This document shows, piece after piece, positions 1 through 8,140 of a stretch of 37,734 nt of DNA. The DNA comes from an uncultured Lachnospiraceae bacterium. Lineage in GTDB: Bacteria > Bacillota > Clostridia > Lachnospirales > Lachnospiraceae. Within the stretch, counting starts at the first letter, position 1. Each line of letters opens with the position of its first letter. The notes under the pieces are model-generated. The model was given only the letters and a program-made list of their open reading frames with translations, had not been told where the DNA came from and did not search any database. Where the stretch lies: the NCBI GenBank assembly GCA_947588995.1, contig CANPZI010000027.1:1-37734 (forward strand). Direction: 5' to 3'. The position numbers were made by a program, and so were the translations under genes.

Positions 1-50
1 TTTTCAAGGGCTTGCGGACTTTTTGAAGATAAAATATAAAGGTTATTAAA

Positions 51-72
51 TGATAAGAATTAGGTCTTATCA
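51..72. repeat. 8-bp perfect inverted repeat, left edge
   Basis: TGATAAGA and TCTTATCA form a perfect 8-bp inverted repeat around a 6-base loop in AT-rich sequence. No T-run follows on either strand, so it is not a standard terminator. It lies about 170 bases past the stop of the minus-strand histidine kinase gene. An operator for a gene outside the window is equally possible. Confidence 0.35.
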
Positions 73-134
73 GAATTCCAGTTTTGTTGAACTACAGTAT
101 TTATATTTATAATCACAACTAAATAGCAACACAG

Positions 135-183
135 GTCTCTTTTTAGAATTGCAGCTAGTAGGGGCACTTTTCCAAAAAGAGAC
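135..183. repeat. 10-bp perfect inverted repeat
   Basis: GTCTCTTTTT (135-144) and AAAAAGAGAC (174-183) are exact reverse complements separated by 29 bases. It sits in the AT-rich stretch just past the histidine kinase stop codon. It could fold as a long-loop hairpin in the kinase mRNA or mark the end of a small decayed element. I see no gene in bases 1-241. Confidence 0.35.
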
Positions 184-241
184 TTATATAAACTTCCGAC
201 ACAAAAAATTTATCCGCATATACCATAGCTCCAATAAAAAC

Positions 242-1867
242 TCACACCACAATCTCCACCCGATGCCCATCCCCTGTAATGGTCAGAAAACCGCCGTGCG
301 CCTCCGCGATCTGCGCGGCGATGCGCAGACCCATGATATGCGGCGGCTTTGTGGCGCCATTTAGCGTGCCTGGCGAAGCCTGCCCCCGGCCGGCGCAGCT
401 CTCTCGCTGTGCATCAGTGCCCATCTGTTCTGCCGCTCCGGCATTCTCCCGCGTATCTTCCCTTGATGCTCCCCCGGCAGCCGTTTTCAACGCCTCGACG
501 ACTTCCCGCGGGATTCCGGCACCTGTATCCGCCACGGCGATTCGTATGTGCGGCGCATCACTCTCCTCCCGCGCGCGCAGCTCCCTGCTGCCGTCTCCTC
601 TATATTGCACAGTCTTGCCCACGTTTTCAGATACCTGTACCGGATTGTCCCCGCCGCTCTTCCTATTTCCCTGTCCATGCATATCGCTGCTGCCGTTCCG
701 CGGCACAACGCTTCCCTCCAGCATAATCCTGCATCCCTGCGGATTGTGCCGTATGCTGTTGTGCAGGAGATTGCCGACCGCCCTGGCCAGCAGTTCCTCG
801 TCGCCCTGCACGGCAATCTGTTCAAAAGCCTCATCCATCGACAGTTCCAGACTGTACTGCTCTCCGTTTCCCTCATTGAGAATCTGTGCCGCCAGTTCTC
901 TGAGGAGCGCGGCGGGATGAAACGGCTTCACGCGCAGAGGCTGCATATGGTAGGCCAGCTTGGAAGTCAGGTTGAGGTCTTCGATCAGCTTGCGGATCCG
1001 CAGGCTCTGCTCTTTGATCGCCTCCGTTCCCGCCAGCCCTCTGCCGCTCAGATTTTCCTCGCTCTCCAACCGGTCCGCATAGCCCATGATGACCGCCAGC
1101 GGCGTCCGGATATCGTGGGAGACGCCCGCGATCCACTCTGTCCTGGCGCTGTCCCTCTGCTCCAAATAGGCTTTCTGCCGCTCCAGTATATCCGATGTCC
1201 GATTGAGCTGCGCCGCCAGCGTGGACAGGGATCCCCGCTCCGTCAGGCACACCCGCTCGCTTCGCGACAGCATGGCGATCCCCCGGGAAAGCGGCTTCAT
1301 GGAGCGATAGAAACGATAGCCCAGATAGGCGATCACCGTCAGGATAATCACCAGATTCACCGTCAGAACGACTTTCAGATGAAAAGCCAGATTCCGCATG
1401 AAAATCTCGGAGTATTCCATCGTCATCTTCCAGGTACTGCCTTTCTCCCTGCCCGCCACCAACAGACCGTAATCGCTGTTCCAGACCTTGACGGGATAAT
1501 CGCGCAGATACCATCTCGAAAAAGACGCGACTTCCCCCACTGTGTAGTGATCAGGAAAATCTTCGGGACAGCGCCAGTCAAAGATCACGTCTCCCGCCTC
1601 ATCAAGCACAAAAAGGAAAACGAAACGGTTCTCTTCCAGTATCTTCTCGCCCTCCCCCGTCAGCGTAAGCGCTTCTCCCGCCGTCCCTTCGGCAAAAAGC
1701 TCGGATGCAAAACGTCCCACGCCGCTTGCCACCTCCAACCCGTTCTGCAGATTGTGGCTGTGTACCATAATATAAATCAGTGCGCCAAGATTGCCGGCGA
1801 GCAAAAGAAAGATGATGATCCATGTAACCGCGATATATTTTCCGTAAATCTGCAACAGATTTTTCAT
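242..1867 (-). CDS. sensor histidine kinase, membrane-bound, OmpR-class partner
   Basis: A 541-residue two-component sensor kinase. Transmembrane segments lie at about residues 12-34 and 163-188, with an extracellular sensor of about 130 residues between them. A HAMP-like linker follows, then the dimerisation box GVSHDIRTP with phospho-acceptor His251. The ATPase domain has an N-box (NLLHNSIRHN, about 366) and a G1 box (VADTGAGIP, about 445); the G2 box is atypical (HIMGLRIA, about 510). The ATPase domain is enlarged by a charged, Gly/Ser/Arg-rich stretch at about 385-438 and a long low-complexity ATP lid at about 460-508. I chose the ATG at 1867 because GGGGAG precedes it; a GTG at 1960 in the same frame lacks a better site. 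The gene lies 98 bases after the response regulator stop and is probably cotranscribed. The exporter operon diverging from the regulator suggests it senses a membrane-active peptide or envelope damage; the ligand is inference. Confidence 0.93.
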   Translation of the reverse strand: MKNLLQIYGKYIAVTWIIIFLLLAGNLGALIYIMVHSHNLQNGLEVASGVGRFASELFAEGTAGEALTLTGEGEKILEENRFVFLFVLDEAGDVIFDWRCPEDFPDHYTVGEVASFSRWYLRDYPVKVWNSDYGLLVAGREKGSTWKMTMEYSEIFMRNLAFHLKVVLTVNLVIILTVIAYLGYRFYRSMKPLSRGIAMLSRSERVCLTERGSLSTLAAQLNRTSDILERQKAYLEQRDSARTEWIAGVSHDIRTPLAVIMGYADRLESEENLSGRGLAGTEAIKEQSLRIRKLIEDLNLTSKLAYHMQPLRVKPFHPAALLRELAAQILNEGNGEQYSLELSMDEAFEQIAVQGDEELLARAVGNLLHNSIRHNPQGCRIMLEGSVVPRNGSSDMHGQGNRKSGGDNPVQVSENVGKTVQYRGDGSRELRAREESDAPHIRIAVADTGAGIPREVVEALKTAAGGASREDTRENAGAAEQMGTDAQRESCAGRGQASPGTLNGATKPPHIMGLRIAAQIAEAHGGFLTITGDGHRVEIVV

Positions 1868-1965
1868 AGCTCTCCCCGCCTGTTCTCCGTTTTCCCCGGT
1901 TCGCCTGTCCCTCTTTCGGTTCTGCCGCCGGACGCTTTCTATACGGCAGACACCGGCCACACTGC

Positions 1966-2679
1966 CTAGCGTGCCAGCTTGTAGCCGATTCCCCGCACCG
2001 TCAGGAGATAGCGCGGCTCGGAGGGCAACTCCTCGATTTTCTCCCGCAGCCTCCTGATATGCACCATAATCGTATTCTCATAACCATAATAATTGTCCTG
2101 CCAGACCGCCTGGCAGAGCTGATCGAACGTGACGATATTGCCCCTGTTCTCTGCCAGCTTATGCAAAATCGCCATCTCTTTGGCCGTCAGCGCGATCTCC
2201 GTCCCCTGCCCGTCGATGCGCACCGTCCCGCTGCCGAAATCCACCCTGCGGCTGCCGAGAAGCAGTTCGCTCTTCTCTGCGGCGCTCTCCTCGCCGGCCC
2301 GCTTTGCTCTCTTTAAGATCGCACACACCCGAAGCACCAGTTCCCTGGACAGAAAAGGCTTCACCATATAATCGTCCGCGCCCAGGCCCAGCCCCAGCAG
2401 TCTGTCGTTGTCCTTATCTCTGGCGGACAGGCACAGTACCGGCACGTCCGAGAGGATCCGTATCCGCTGCAGCAGCGTAAAGCCGTCCCCGTCCGGCAGA
2501 TTGATGTCCAGAATCAGCAAATCAGGCTCTTTTCTCAAAAAATACGCTTCCGTCTCCCGCACGCAGGCCGCCGTGTCCACATACCGGAACCCCTCCCTGC
2601 GCAGGAGTTCGCACACCAGCTCCCGCAGTTCTTCGCTGTCGTCCACCAGCAGTATTGTGCTGTCATAGATACTTCCCAT
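1966..2679 (-). CDS. response regulator, OmpR/PhoB family
   Basis: A 237-residue DNA-binding response regulator. The receiver domain (about residues 7-120) has the acidic pair DD near residue 13, the phospho-acceptor Asp in LLILDINLPDGDG, the Ser/Thr switch in CLSARD and the Lys in DYMVKPF. A winged-helix output domain (about 140-235) ends with RRLREKIE and VRGIGYKL, as in OmpR/PhoB proteins. The ATG at 2679 follows a GGAGG site. It is the first gene of a regulator-kinase operon that diverges from an ABC exporter operon. The intergenic region holds four 11-bp-spaced half-sites of the kind bound head-to-tail by this family, so it probably controls the exporter and perhaps itself. Confidence 0.95.
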   Translation of the reverse strand: MGSIYDSTILLVDDSEELRELVCELLRREGFRYVDTAACVRETEAYFLRKEPDLLILDINLPDGDGFTLLQRIRILSDVPVLCLSARDKDNDRLLGLGLGADDYMVKPFLSRELVLRVCAILKRAKRAGEESAAEKSELLLGSRRVDFGSGTVRIDGQGTEIALTAKEMAILHKLAENRGNIVTFDQLCQAVWQDNYYGYENTIMVHIRRLREKIEELPSEPRYLLTVRGIGYKLAR

Positions 2680-2833
2680 ATCGCCTCCGCCGTGCTATAT
2701 CGCGCTATACATTGTTCCGCAAGAGCAGTTCTTCATCAGGAATCAATGCCCGCATGTCCTCTCGTCTTTTCTTTCCTCTTATGATAACAGCATATCCTGT
2801 CCCCGCAGGCAGCGCAAGGGTAGGGCCTCAAAA

Positions 2834-2872
2834 TTAAGGTAAACGTAAGGAGAATGTCAGGGGCATGTAAGG
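2834..2872 (+). promoter_or_regulatory. array of four TAAGG-type half-sites at 11-bp spacing (candidate operator)
   Basis: TAAGG occurs at 2835, 2846 and 2868, with TCAGG at 2857, so four direct half-sites are spaced exactly 11 bp apart. The last three are preceded by G, giving GTAAGG/GTCAGG. Head-to-tail half-sites with one-helical-turn spacing are typical of OmpR/PhoB winged-helix regulators. A TAGAGT at 2882-2887 lies 9 bases after the last half-site, as a -10 does in activator-dependent Pho-type promoters. It lies between the response regulator gene and the ABC exporter genes. That this regulator binds here is inference. Confidence 0.6.
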
Positions 2873-2980
2873 GAGGGGCGGTAGAGTGAGTTTGTCGGAA
2901 AATGACGCACGGCGGTGTCTAAGTTCTTCCGGCAGACGCCGCCGAATCAAATACCATCCGAAAGGAGCACCACAGACACC

Positions 2981-3964
2981 ATGGAAAGAAACTATGTGAT
3001 CCAAACGAAAAACTTGACGAAAAACTATACCGTCAAAAAGAAAGCGGCGGACACAGAAGCCGGCTCCGGCGCGTCCAGAGTCGTCAACCGCGTCGATCTG
3101 GCAGTGCCGGAGGGGGCCGTCTACGGCTTTCTTGGGCCGAACGGCGCGGGCAAATCCACCACGATGAAGATGCTGCTCGGCCTGATCAAACCCAGCGACG
3201 GCGACATCACGATCCTCGGCACATCCCTTATAGCGGACGGCCACAGGACGATGCGTGAGAAAGACCGGCTCGCCATCCTGCGGCAGACCGGCTCACTGAT
3301 CGAGTCGCCCTCCTATTACGCCCACCTGACGGGGCGGGAGAACTTACAGATCCTCTGCCGTCTGAAAAACGTGCCGGAGAGCGAGATCGACGAGGTGCTG
3401 GCGTTAGTCCGCATGGAGCGCCAGCAGGACAAAAAAGCGGGCAAATATTCCCTCGGCATGAAACAGCGTCTCGGCCTGGCGGGAGCGCTGCTCGGCAGCC
3501 CGAAGCTGCTTCTGCTGGACGAGCCGACCAACGGACTGGATCCGGCCGGCATTCAGGAAATGCGCGATCTGATCCGCACCCTGCCGCAGAACCGGCATAT
3601 GACGGTGATGGTATCCAGCCATCTGCTCAGCGAAATCGACCAGATGGTAGACTACGTGGGCGTCATCAACCACGGACAGCTCATCTATCAGGACAGCCTG
3701 CTGCGCCTGCACGAGCACAGCCGAAAAGATCTGTGTCTGCGCACCGACAACAACAACCGCGCCGTCTGCGTGCTGCAGGAGAACGGCATCGCCTGCCAGA
3801 TCGAGCAGGGCCTCCTCGCCTTTCCCGAAACGAAAGACGAACAGACCGCTTTCCTGATCTCGGCTCTGGTACGGGAGGGTATCGGCATCCTGCGGCTGTG
3901 GGAACGGCAGAAGTCGCTGGAGGACATCTTCCTCGACCTGACGGGAAAGCAGGTGAGCTTATGA
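2981..3964 (+). CDS. ABC transporter ATPase, lantibiotic-protection (MutF/NisF/SpaF-like) type
   Basis: A 327-residue ATP-binding subunit of a peptide-antibiotic self-protection exporter. Walker A is GPNGAGKST (about 52-60), the signature is YSLGMKQR (about 156-163), Walker B is LLLLDEPTNGLDP (about 177-188), and the switch His lies in SSHLL. The Q-loop glutamine appears replaced by Glu in GSLIESP (about residue 108), the E-loop variant known from lantibiotic immunity transporters. A short charged insert (about 20-32) follows the first strand. I chose the ATG at 2981 because AAAGGAG lies just upstream; a GTG at 2915 in frame lacks a site. Its stop overlaps the next start as ATGA. No lantibiotic biosynthesis gene is in the window, so it probably handles foreign peptides. 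Confidence 0.92.
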   Translation: MERNYVIQTKNLTKNYTVKKKAADTEAGSGASRVVNRVDLAVPEGAVYGFLGPNGAGKSTTMKMLLGLIKPSDGDITILGTSLIADGHRTMREKDRLAILRQTGSLIESPSYYAHLTGRENLQILCRLKNVPESEIDEVLALVRMERQQDKKAGKYSLGMKQRLGLAGALLGSPKLLLLDEPTNGLDPAGIQEMRDLIRTLPQNRHMTVMVSSHLLSEIDQMVDYVGVINHGQLIYQDSLLRLHEHSRKDLCLRTDNNNRAVCVLQENGIACQIEQGLLAFPETKDEQTAFLISALVREGIGILRLWERQKSLEDIFLDLTGKQVSL

Positions 3965-4740
3965 GTAAACTTCTCTCGATCGAACTGCGGAAAATACGCC
4001 ACCGCTATGTGTGGCTGCTGTTTCCGGCGGCGCTGCTTGTCATCTTTCTCTGGGACCTGTGGGCGATTCTCAGAATGGAGCCGGAGAGCAAGTGGGTGCT
4101 CGGGCAGGAGTACGAGTATCTGCTGCTCGATATGGCGCTCCAGAATGCCATCTTCCTGCCGATCGTCATCGCTGCGGCGGCCAGCAGACTGTGCGATATC
4201 GAACTGAAAGGCAGCGCCCTGAAGATGCTCTGCACGATGGAAAAACGGATCGACATCTACCACACCAAGCTGGTGCTGGGCGCGCTGTATCTGCTCGCCT
4301 ACTCTCTGCTGCAGACCGCCATGGTCCCCCTGCTGGTGCGTATCATACAGGCGCATATGCAGGCGGCGCCCCAAAAGATGCCGGCTGCGCAGCTTGGCCT
4401 GTTTTGCCTGTCCACCTACACGGTGAGCATCGCGCTCTTCATCATCCAGCAGACCATGTCCTTACTCTCCGCCACGCAGATCGTCCCGCTGTTCGTCGGC
4501 GTGGGCGGCAGCCTGCTCGGCCTGTTCTCGGGATTCTTCCCGAACGCGCCGTTTCGGTATCTGCTGCCGCAGGGCTACTACTGGGTATTCTGCACGGTCA
4601 ATATCTACTATATACCGGAGACACGCGACGTCACCTACTACCCGATCCCTTTCCCCACCGCCGTCTTCGCGGGCTTCTGCGCTTTCGGCGTCCTCGCCTA
4701 CCTCGCCGGGAGACGCCTCTTCATGGGGCGGGAGGTATAG
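3961..4740 (+). CDS. lantibiotic-type ABC transporter permease 1 (MutE/EpiE-like)
   Basis: A 259-residue integral membrane subunit. The N-terminus (MSKLLSIELRKIRH) is a charged amphipathic segment ahead of a first hydrophobic helix at about 17-36. Roughly five further membrane segments follow, as in ABC-2-type permeases of lantibiotic immunity transporters. The ATG overlaps the TGA of the ATPase gene by four bases, implying translational coupling. It is followed after 28 bases by a second permease of similar length, matching the ATPase/permease/permease order of Mut/Epi FEG systems. Subunit assignment E versus G rests on gene order only. Confidence 0.85.
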   Translation: MSKLLSIELRKIRHRYVWLLFPAALLVIFLWDLWAILRMEPESKWVLGQEYEYLLLDMALQNAIFLPIVIAAAASRLCDIELKGSALKMLCTMEKRIDIYHTKLVLGALYLLAYSLLQTAMVPLLVRIIQAHMQAAPQKMPAAQLGLFCLSTYTVSIALFIIQQTMSLLSATQIVPLFVGVGGSLLGLFSGFFPNAPFRYLLPQGYYWVFCTVNIYYIPETRDVTYYPIPFPTAVFAGFCAFGVLAYLAGRRLFMGREV

Positions 4741-4768
4741 ATGCAAAACAATGAAAAGGAGGATTCCT

Positions 4769-5500
4769 ATGTTAGAGAATTGTATTCTGTGTGAAAAAAT
4801 GAAACTGCGGCGCTCCCCAATGTGGATCGCTTTCGTCCTGTTTCCGATCGTCCCGGCCGCCCTGGGCACGGGCAACTATCTGAACAATATCGAACTCCTG
4901 AAATCGGAGTGGTTTTCCCTCTGGACGCAGGAGACGCTCTTCTACTCCAACTTCTTCTTCGCGCCGTTAATTGCCGTCTACTGCGGCTACCTGTGGCGGA
5001 TCGAAAACAGGAACAGGAACCGCCACCTGCTCATGACGATGCCTGTCCCTGCCAGAGATATCTTTCTGGGAAAACTGGCTTCTATCACCAAAATCACGCT
5101 GTTTACCCAGATCTGGGTATTCGTGCTCTTTGTCCTCACAGGCAGAATGGTCTCTCTGTCCGGGATGCCGCCCGCCATCATCCTGCTCTACGCGGTGCGC
5201 GGCACGCTCGGAGGTCTGGCCGTGGCCGCCCTGCAGCTTATGCTGTCCATGATCATCCGAAGCTTCGCCACACCCATCGCCATCGCCGTATTCGGCGCCG
5301 TCACCGGACTGCTGGCCTCCAACTCCCGCTATGCCGTCTGTTACCCCTACTCGCTCATGATGGTCGGCATGAACGCCAACCGCTCGGAGGACATACTGCA
5401 GGGAAATCCCCTGCCTTTCTTCGTCAGCTGCCTCGTATGGCTGACGCTGTTTTGCGCCGTGTCGGTCTACTATCTGAAACACACGGATGTGAGGGCCTAG
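4769..5500 (+). CDS. lantibiotic-type ABC transporter permease 2 (MutG/EpiG-like)
   Basis: A 243-residue membrane protein, the third gene of the exporter operon. It starts with a charged segment ([10 protein letters not shown]) and has about six hydrophobic segments, including one beginning [15 protein letters not shown] chose the ATG at 4769 because AGGAGG lies seven bases upstream; the in-frame ATG at 4751 precedes that site and would place it inside the gene. The stop codon overlaps the stop of galE on the other strand by four bases (CTAG), leaving no room for a separate terminator. With the ATPase and the first permease it should form one exporter in the cytoplasmic membrane. Confidence 0.87.
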   Translation: MLENCILCEKMKLRRSPMWIAFVLFPIVPAALGTGNYLNNIELLKSEWFSLWTQETLFYSNFFFAPLIAVYCGYLWRIENRNRNRHLLMTMPVPARDIFLGKLASITKITLFTQIWVFVLFVLTGRMVSLSGMPPAIILLYAVRGTLGGLAVAALQLMLSMIIRSFATPIAIAVFGAVTGLLASNSRYAVCYPYSLMMVGMNANRSEDILQGNPLPFFVSCLVWLTLFCAVSVYYLKHTDVRA

Positions 5501-6513
5501 CCCTCATATCCGTTCGGATTATTGCTCTGCCATCTCCAGGAGTCCTCGCACATTTCTTTGATGCCGTACTGCGCCTCCCAGCCAAGCTCTCTCTTCGCCT
5601 TGTCCGCGTTGGCATAGCAGGTCGCGATATCGCCCGCTCTTCTCGGCTTGATCACATAGGGGATCTTCACGCCCGTGGCTTCCTCGAAATTCTTCACGAT
5701 ATCCAGCACGCTGTAACCCACGCCCGTACCGAGGTTGTAGATGCAAAGCCCCGCTTTCTCCTCGATCTTCTTGAGCGCCTTGACATGACCCAACGCCAGA
5801 TCCACCACATGGATGTAATCACGCACGCCCGTGCCGTCCGGCGTGTCGTAGTCGTTGCCGAACACGCCAAGCTCTTTCAGCTTGCCGACAGCCACCTGCG
5901 TGATGTAAGGCATCAGGTTGTTGGGGATGCCGTTGGGGTTCTCCCCGATCGTGCCGCTCTTGTGCGCCCCGATGGGATTGAAGTAGCGCAGCAGGATCAC
6001 ATTCCACTCGGGATCTGCTTTCTGCATGTCGGACAATATCTGCTCCAGCATGGATTTTGTCCAGCCGTAAGGGTTCGTACACTGTCCTTTGGGACACTCT
6101 TCCGTGATCGGGATAACCGCCGGATCCCCATACACGGTCGCGGAGGAAGAGAAGATGATATTCTTCACACCGTGCTTACGCATCACATCAACCAGCGTCA
6201 GCGTACCCGCGATATTGTTCTCATAGTATTCCCACGGCTTCTGCACGGACTCGCCCACCGCTTTCAGTCCTGCGAAATGAATGCAGGAATCAATCTTCTC
6301 TTTCTGAAAAATATCTTCGAGCGCCGCCCTGTCCAGAATATCCGCCTTGTAGAATTTCACAGGCTTTCCCGTGATCTTTTCCACCCTCTCAAGGGACTTC
6401 TCGCTGGAATTAGCCAGATTGTCCACAACCACCACATCGTAGCCCGCGTTCTGCAGCTCCACCACTGTGTGCGAACCGATATAGCCCGCGCCGCCTGTCA
6501 CCAAAATTGTCAT
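5497..6513 (-). CDS. galE: UDP-glucose 4-epimerase
   Basis: GalE interconverts UDP-glucose and UDP-galactose in the Leloir pathway and supplies UDP-galactose for glycans. The protein has 338 residues, the usual family length. It opens with the Rossmann NAD motif GGAGYIGSH (7-15). The catalytic Ser is in FSSSATVYG (about 121-129), and the YxxxK pair is Tyr149/Lys153 in [16 protein letters not shown] and TGVRDYIHV are family blocks. The ATG at 6513 has AAAGGA and AGGTG upstream and starts exactly at the Rossmann fold. It follows a UTP-sugar-1-phosphate uridylyltransferase gene on the same strand after 131 bases. Its 3' end overlaps the convergent permease by four bases. Confidence 0.97.
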   Translation of the reverse strand: MTILVTGGAGYIGSHTVVELQNAGYDVVVVDNLANSSEKSLERVEKITGKPVKFYKADILDRAALEDIFQKEKIDSCIHFAGLKAVGESVQKPWEYYENNIAGTLTLVDVMRKHGVKNIIFSSSATVYGDPAVIPITEECPKGQCTNPYGWTKSMLEQILSDMQKADPEWNVILLRYFNPIGAHKSGTIGENPNGIPNNLMPYITQVAVGKLKELGVFGNDYDTPDGTGVRDYIHVVDLALGHVKALKKIEEKAGLCIYNLGTGVGYSVLDIVKNFEEATGVKIPYVIKPRRAGDIATCYANADKAKRELGWEAQYGIKEMCEDSWRWQSNNPNGYEG

Positions 6514-6644
6514 CTCTATACACCTGTCCTTTCCCCATATCGTATTTGATTCAATCTTAACATATCCTTTTTCTTTGCGCCTGCTGTAAGCGTTCCCTGC
6601 CGCAGGACACTGCCGTGTATCCACAGCACAGATGGCACACACCG

Positions 6645-7871
6645 CTACAATTCGATTCCGTTCTGCCGGCACAGTTCGCGCGCACTCTCCACGGAATCGA
6701 CGCCGGTCTTGTTCTTGATCGGCGCGAACTCGCGCTCCCGCACCACCTCATAGGGCAGACAGGAATCCATCTCATGGATCATATCCAGCACCAGCTGCTC
6801 AAACTTGTAGCCGTTCGGCTCCTCCGGCTTCACCGGCATACCGTTCTCGTCGAGGCAGGGAATCTTCTTCTCCACGATGTGAAGCGGCAGTTTCTTCGCC
6901 ACGATCTCCTCCAAATCTTTCACGCGGAACAGATAGTTCAGAATCACGCCGAAATTATACGCCGGTTCTCCCTGTGCGTCCTTTGCCTCCATCAGCTCCG
7001 GCGTCATATCGTAATACTCCACGATAGAGGGTCTGCCGTCTTCCAGACACATCGCTCCGACTTTCTCGTCCGGCGCGCTCTTCTTCACCACTTTTGCGCC
7101 CACCGCGCTGTCCGTGTCGATCACGGCGCCCACAAAGCAGGGATCGGCGATGCGCTGCAGCACATTGTCCACCGCAAAGACATTCAGCCACTCCACGCCC
7201 GCCTCTTCCATCTTGTCCGCCACGCCCCACTTTTTCATGGACAAAAACCAGCCGCCGTTGCCGTTGGGCGACGTGGCCATCTTATATTTCTCTTCCATGT
7301 AAACCTTGCCGCCGTAGTCGGCCGCAGGCGCCATGTCCTGCATAAAAAAGGTAATATAGGACGGATCATAGCCGAAGTAGTTTTTCCCCTGGAAAAAAGA
7401 AGTCGTCGCCTCGTGATTTTTGTCGCTTGTCATGACATAGAGCGGAATCCAGGCATCTGCCATGCGCACCACATCCAGCAGGTTCTCGATCAGACGCTGG
7501 AAGATAAAGACGTCTTTCGTCAGTCCGATATTGTAGACGCCCTTGGGCGCATCGGAGCCGAGTCTCGTACCCATGCCGCCCGCTAAGAGCACCGCGCCGA
7601 CCTTGCCGGCTTTGATTGCCTCCAGACCGATCTGCGTGTAACGTTCCCTGTTCGCCTCAATCTCAGGAAGCTGCATCACCTCGATAGGAGTAATCACGCC
7701 GCGAGGATTCAGCTCGGCCTTATGCCCGCACTGTTTCAGCACTTCAAAGTCCGTGCTGTCGATCTGCGCAAGAAGCGCTTCTTTCTCATAACCACTCAGA
7801 TCATCATAGTATTTCAGCACATGCAGCTGGCCGTATTGTTCCAGTTTCGCGTATGCCTCCGCATATTCCAT
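6645..7871 (-). CDS. UTP--sugar-1-phosphate uridylyltransferase (UDPGP/UAP family)
   Basis: A 408-residue nucleotidyltransferase of the eukaryote-like UDPGP/UAP family, which makes UDP-sugars from UTP and a hexose- or N-acetylhexosamine-1-phosphate. The signature [16 protein letters not shown] lies at about 96-111, with family blocks such as PLYVMTS and NGNGGWF further on. I chose the ATG at 7871 because GGGAG lies about eight bases upstream; the in-frame extension to 7919 is Lys/Arg-rich and lacks a site. A good sigma-A-like promoter lies upstream (7935-7963). Placement before galE suggests it supplies UDP-glucose, UDP-galactose or UDP-GlcNAc. The exact sugar cannot be read from sequence alone. 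Confidence 0.9.
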   Translation of the reverse strand: MEYAEAYAKLEQYGQLHVLKYYDDLSGYEKEALLAQIDSTDFEVLKQCGHKAELNPRGVITPIEVMQLPEIEANRERYTQIGLEAIKAGKVGAVLLAGGMGTRLGSDAPKGVYNIGLTKDVFIFQRLIENLLDVVRMADAWIPLYVMTSDKNHEATTSFFQGKNYFGYDPSYITFFMQDMAPAADYGGKVYMEEKYKMATSPNGNGGWFLSMKKWGVADKMEEAGVEWLNVFAVDNVLQRIADPCFVGAVIDTDSAVGAKVVKKSAPDEKVGAMCLEDGRPSIVEYYDMTPELMEAKDAQGEPAYNFGVILNYLFRVKDLEEIVAKKLPLHIVEKKIPCLDENGMPVKPEEPNGYKFEQLVLDMIHEMDSCLPYEVVREREFAPIKNKTGVDSVESARELCRQNGIEL

Positions 7872-7934
7872 AGCTTTCTCCCTTTCCCTTTTTATTTTTC
7901 TGTCGCTACGTCTTTTCACGTGTCCTACACGATT

Positions 7935-7963
7935 ATTTTACCACGAACCGCGCATCCTCTCAA
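7935..7963 (-). promoter_or_regulatory. sigma-A-type promoter for the uridylyltransferase gene
   Basis: On the minus strand TTGAGA (7958-7963) and TAAAAT (7935-7940) are separated by 17 bases. The -10 lies about 65 bases before the ATG at 7871. galE downstream may share this transcript. Confidence 0.65.
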
Positions 7964-8015
7964 TCTCATTTCTTTCTTTTTTCTTTTTGTAAAAAGCTGG
8001 CTGTAAGCCGTATCG

Positions 8016-8068
8016 TATGATATAATGGACGCAGATTACAGCATCTGTGATTATGATATAATGGACGC
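8016..8068 (+). promoter_or_regulatory. tandem duplicated extended -10 promoters before the chemoreceptor gene
   Basis: The 17-mer TATGATATAATGGACGC occurs exactly twice, at 8016-8032 and 8052-8068, 36 bp apart. Each copy contains TGATATAAT, a perfect extended -10 (TATAAT at 8021 and 8057). The downstream copy has ATTACA at 8035-8040 as a -35 with 16-base spacing; the upstream copy has only a weak -35. Both point at the chemoreceptor gene starting at 8141. Confidence 0.65.
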
Positions 8069-8140
8069 CAGAATCCGCTTGCTGCGCAATCGTCGCGCTT
8101 AATTTCCTGCTGATATGGTACTTTCCAAAGGGGTGTGTAT

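Noticed and set aside
548..1969. Long plus-strand open frame (473 codons) opposite the histidine kinase gene
   Set aside because: It is an antisense shadow. GC-rich codon use in the kinase gene leaves the opposite frame open; the product is rich in His, Arg and Gln and matches no family.
4822..6549. Plus-strand open frame of 575 codons running through a permease gene and antisense to galE
   Set aside because: It spans two well-supported genes in other frames, has no ribosome binding site, and its product is Arg/His-rich without domains.
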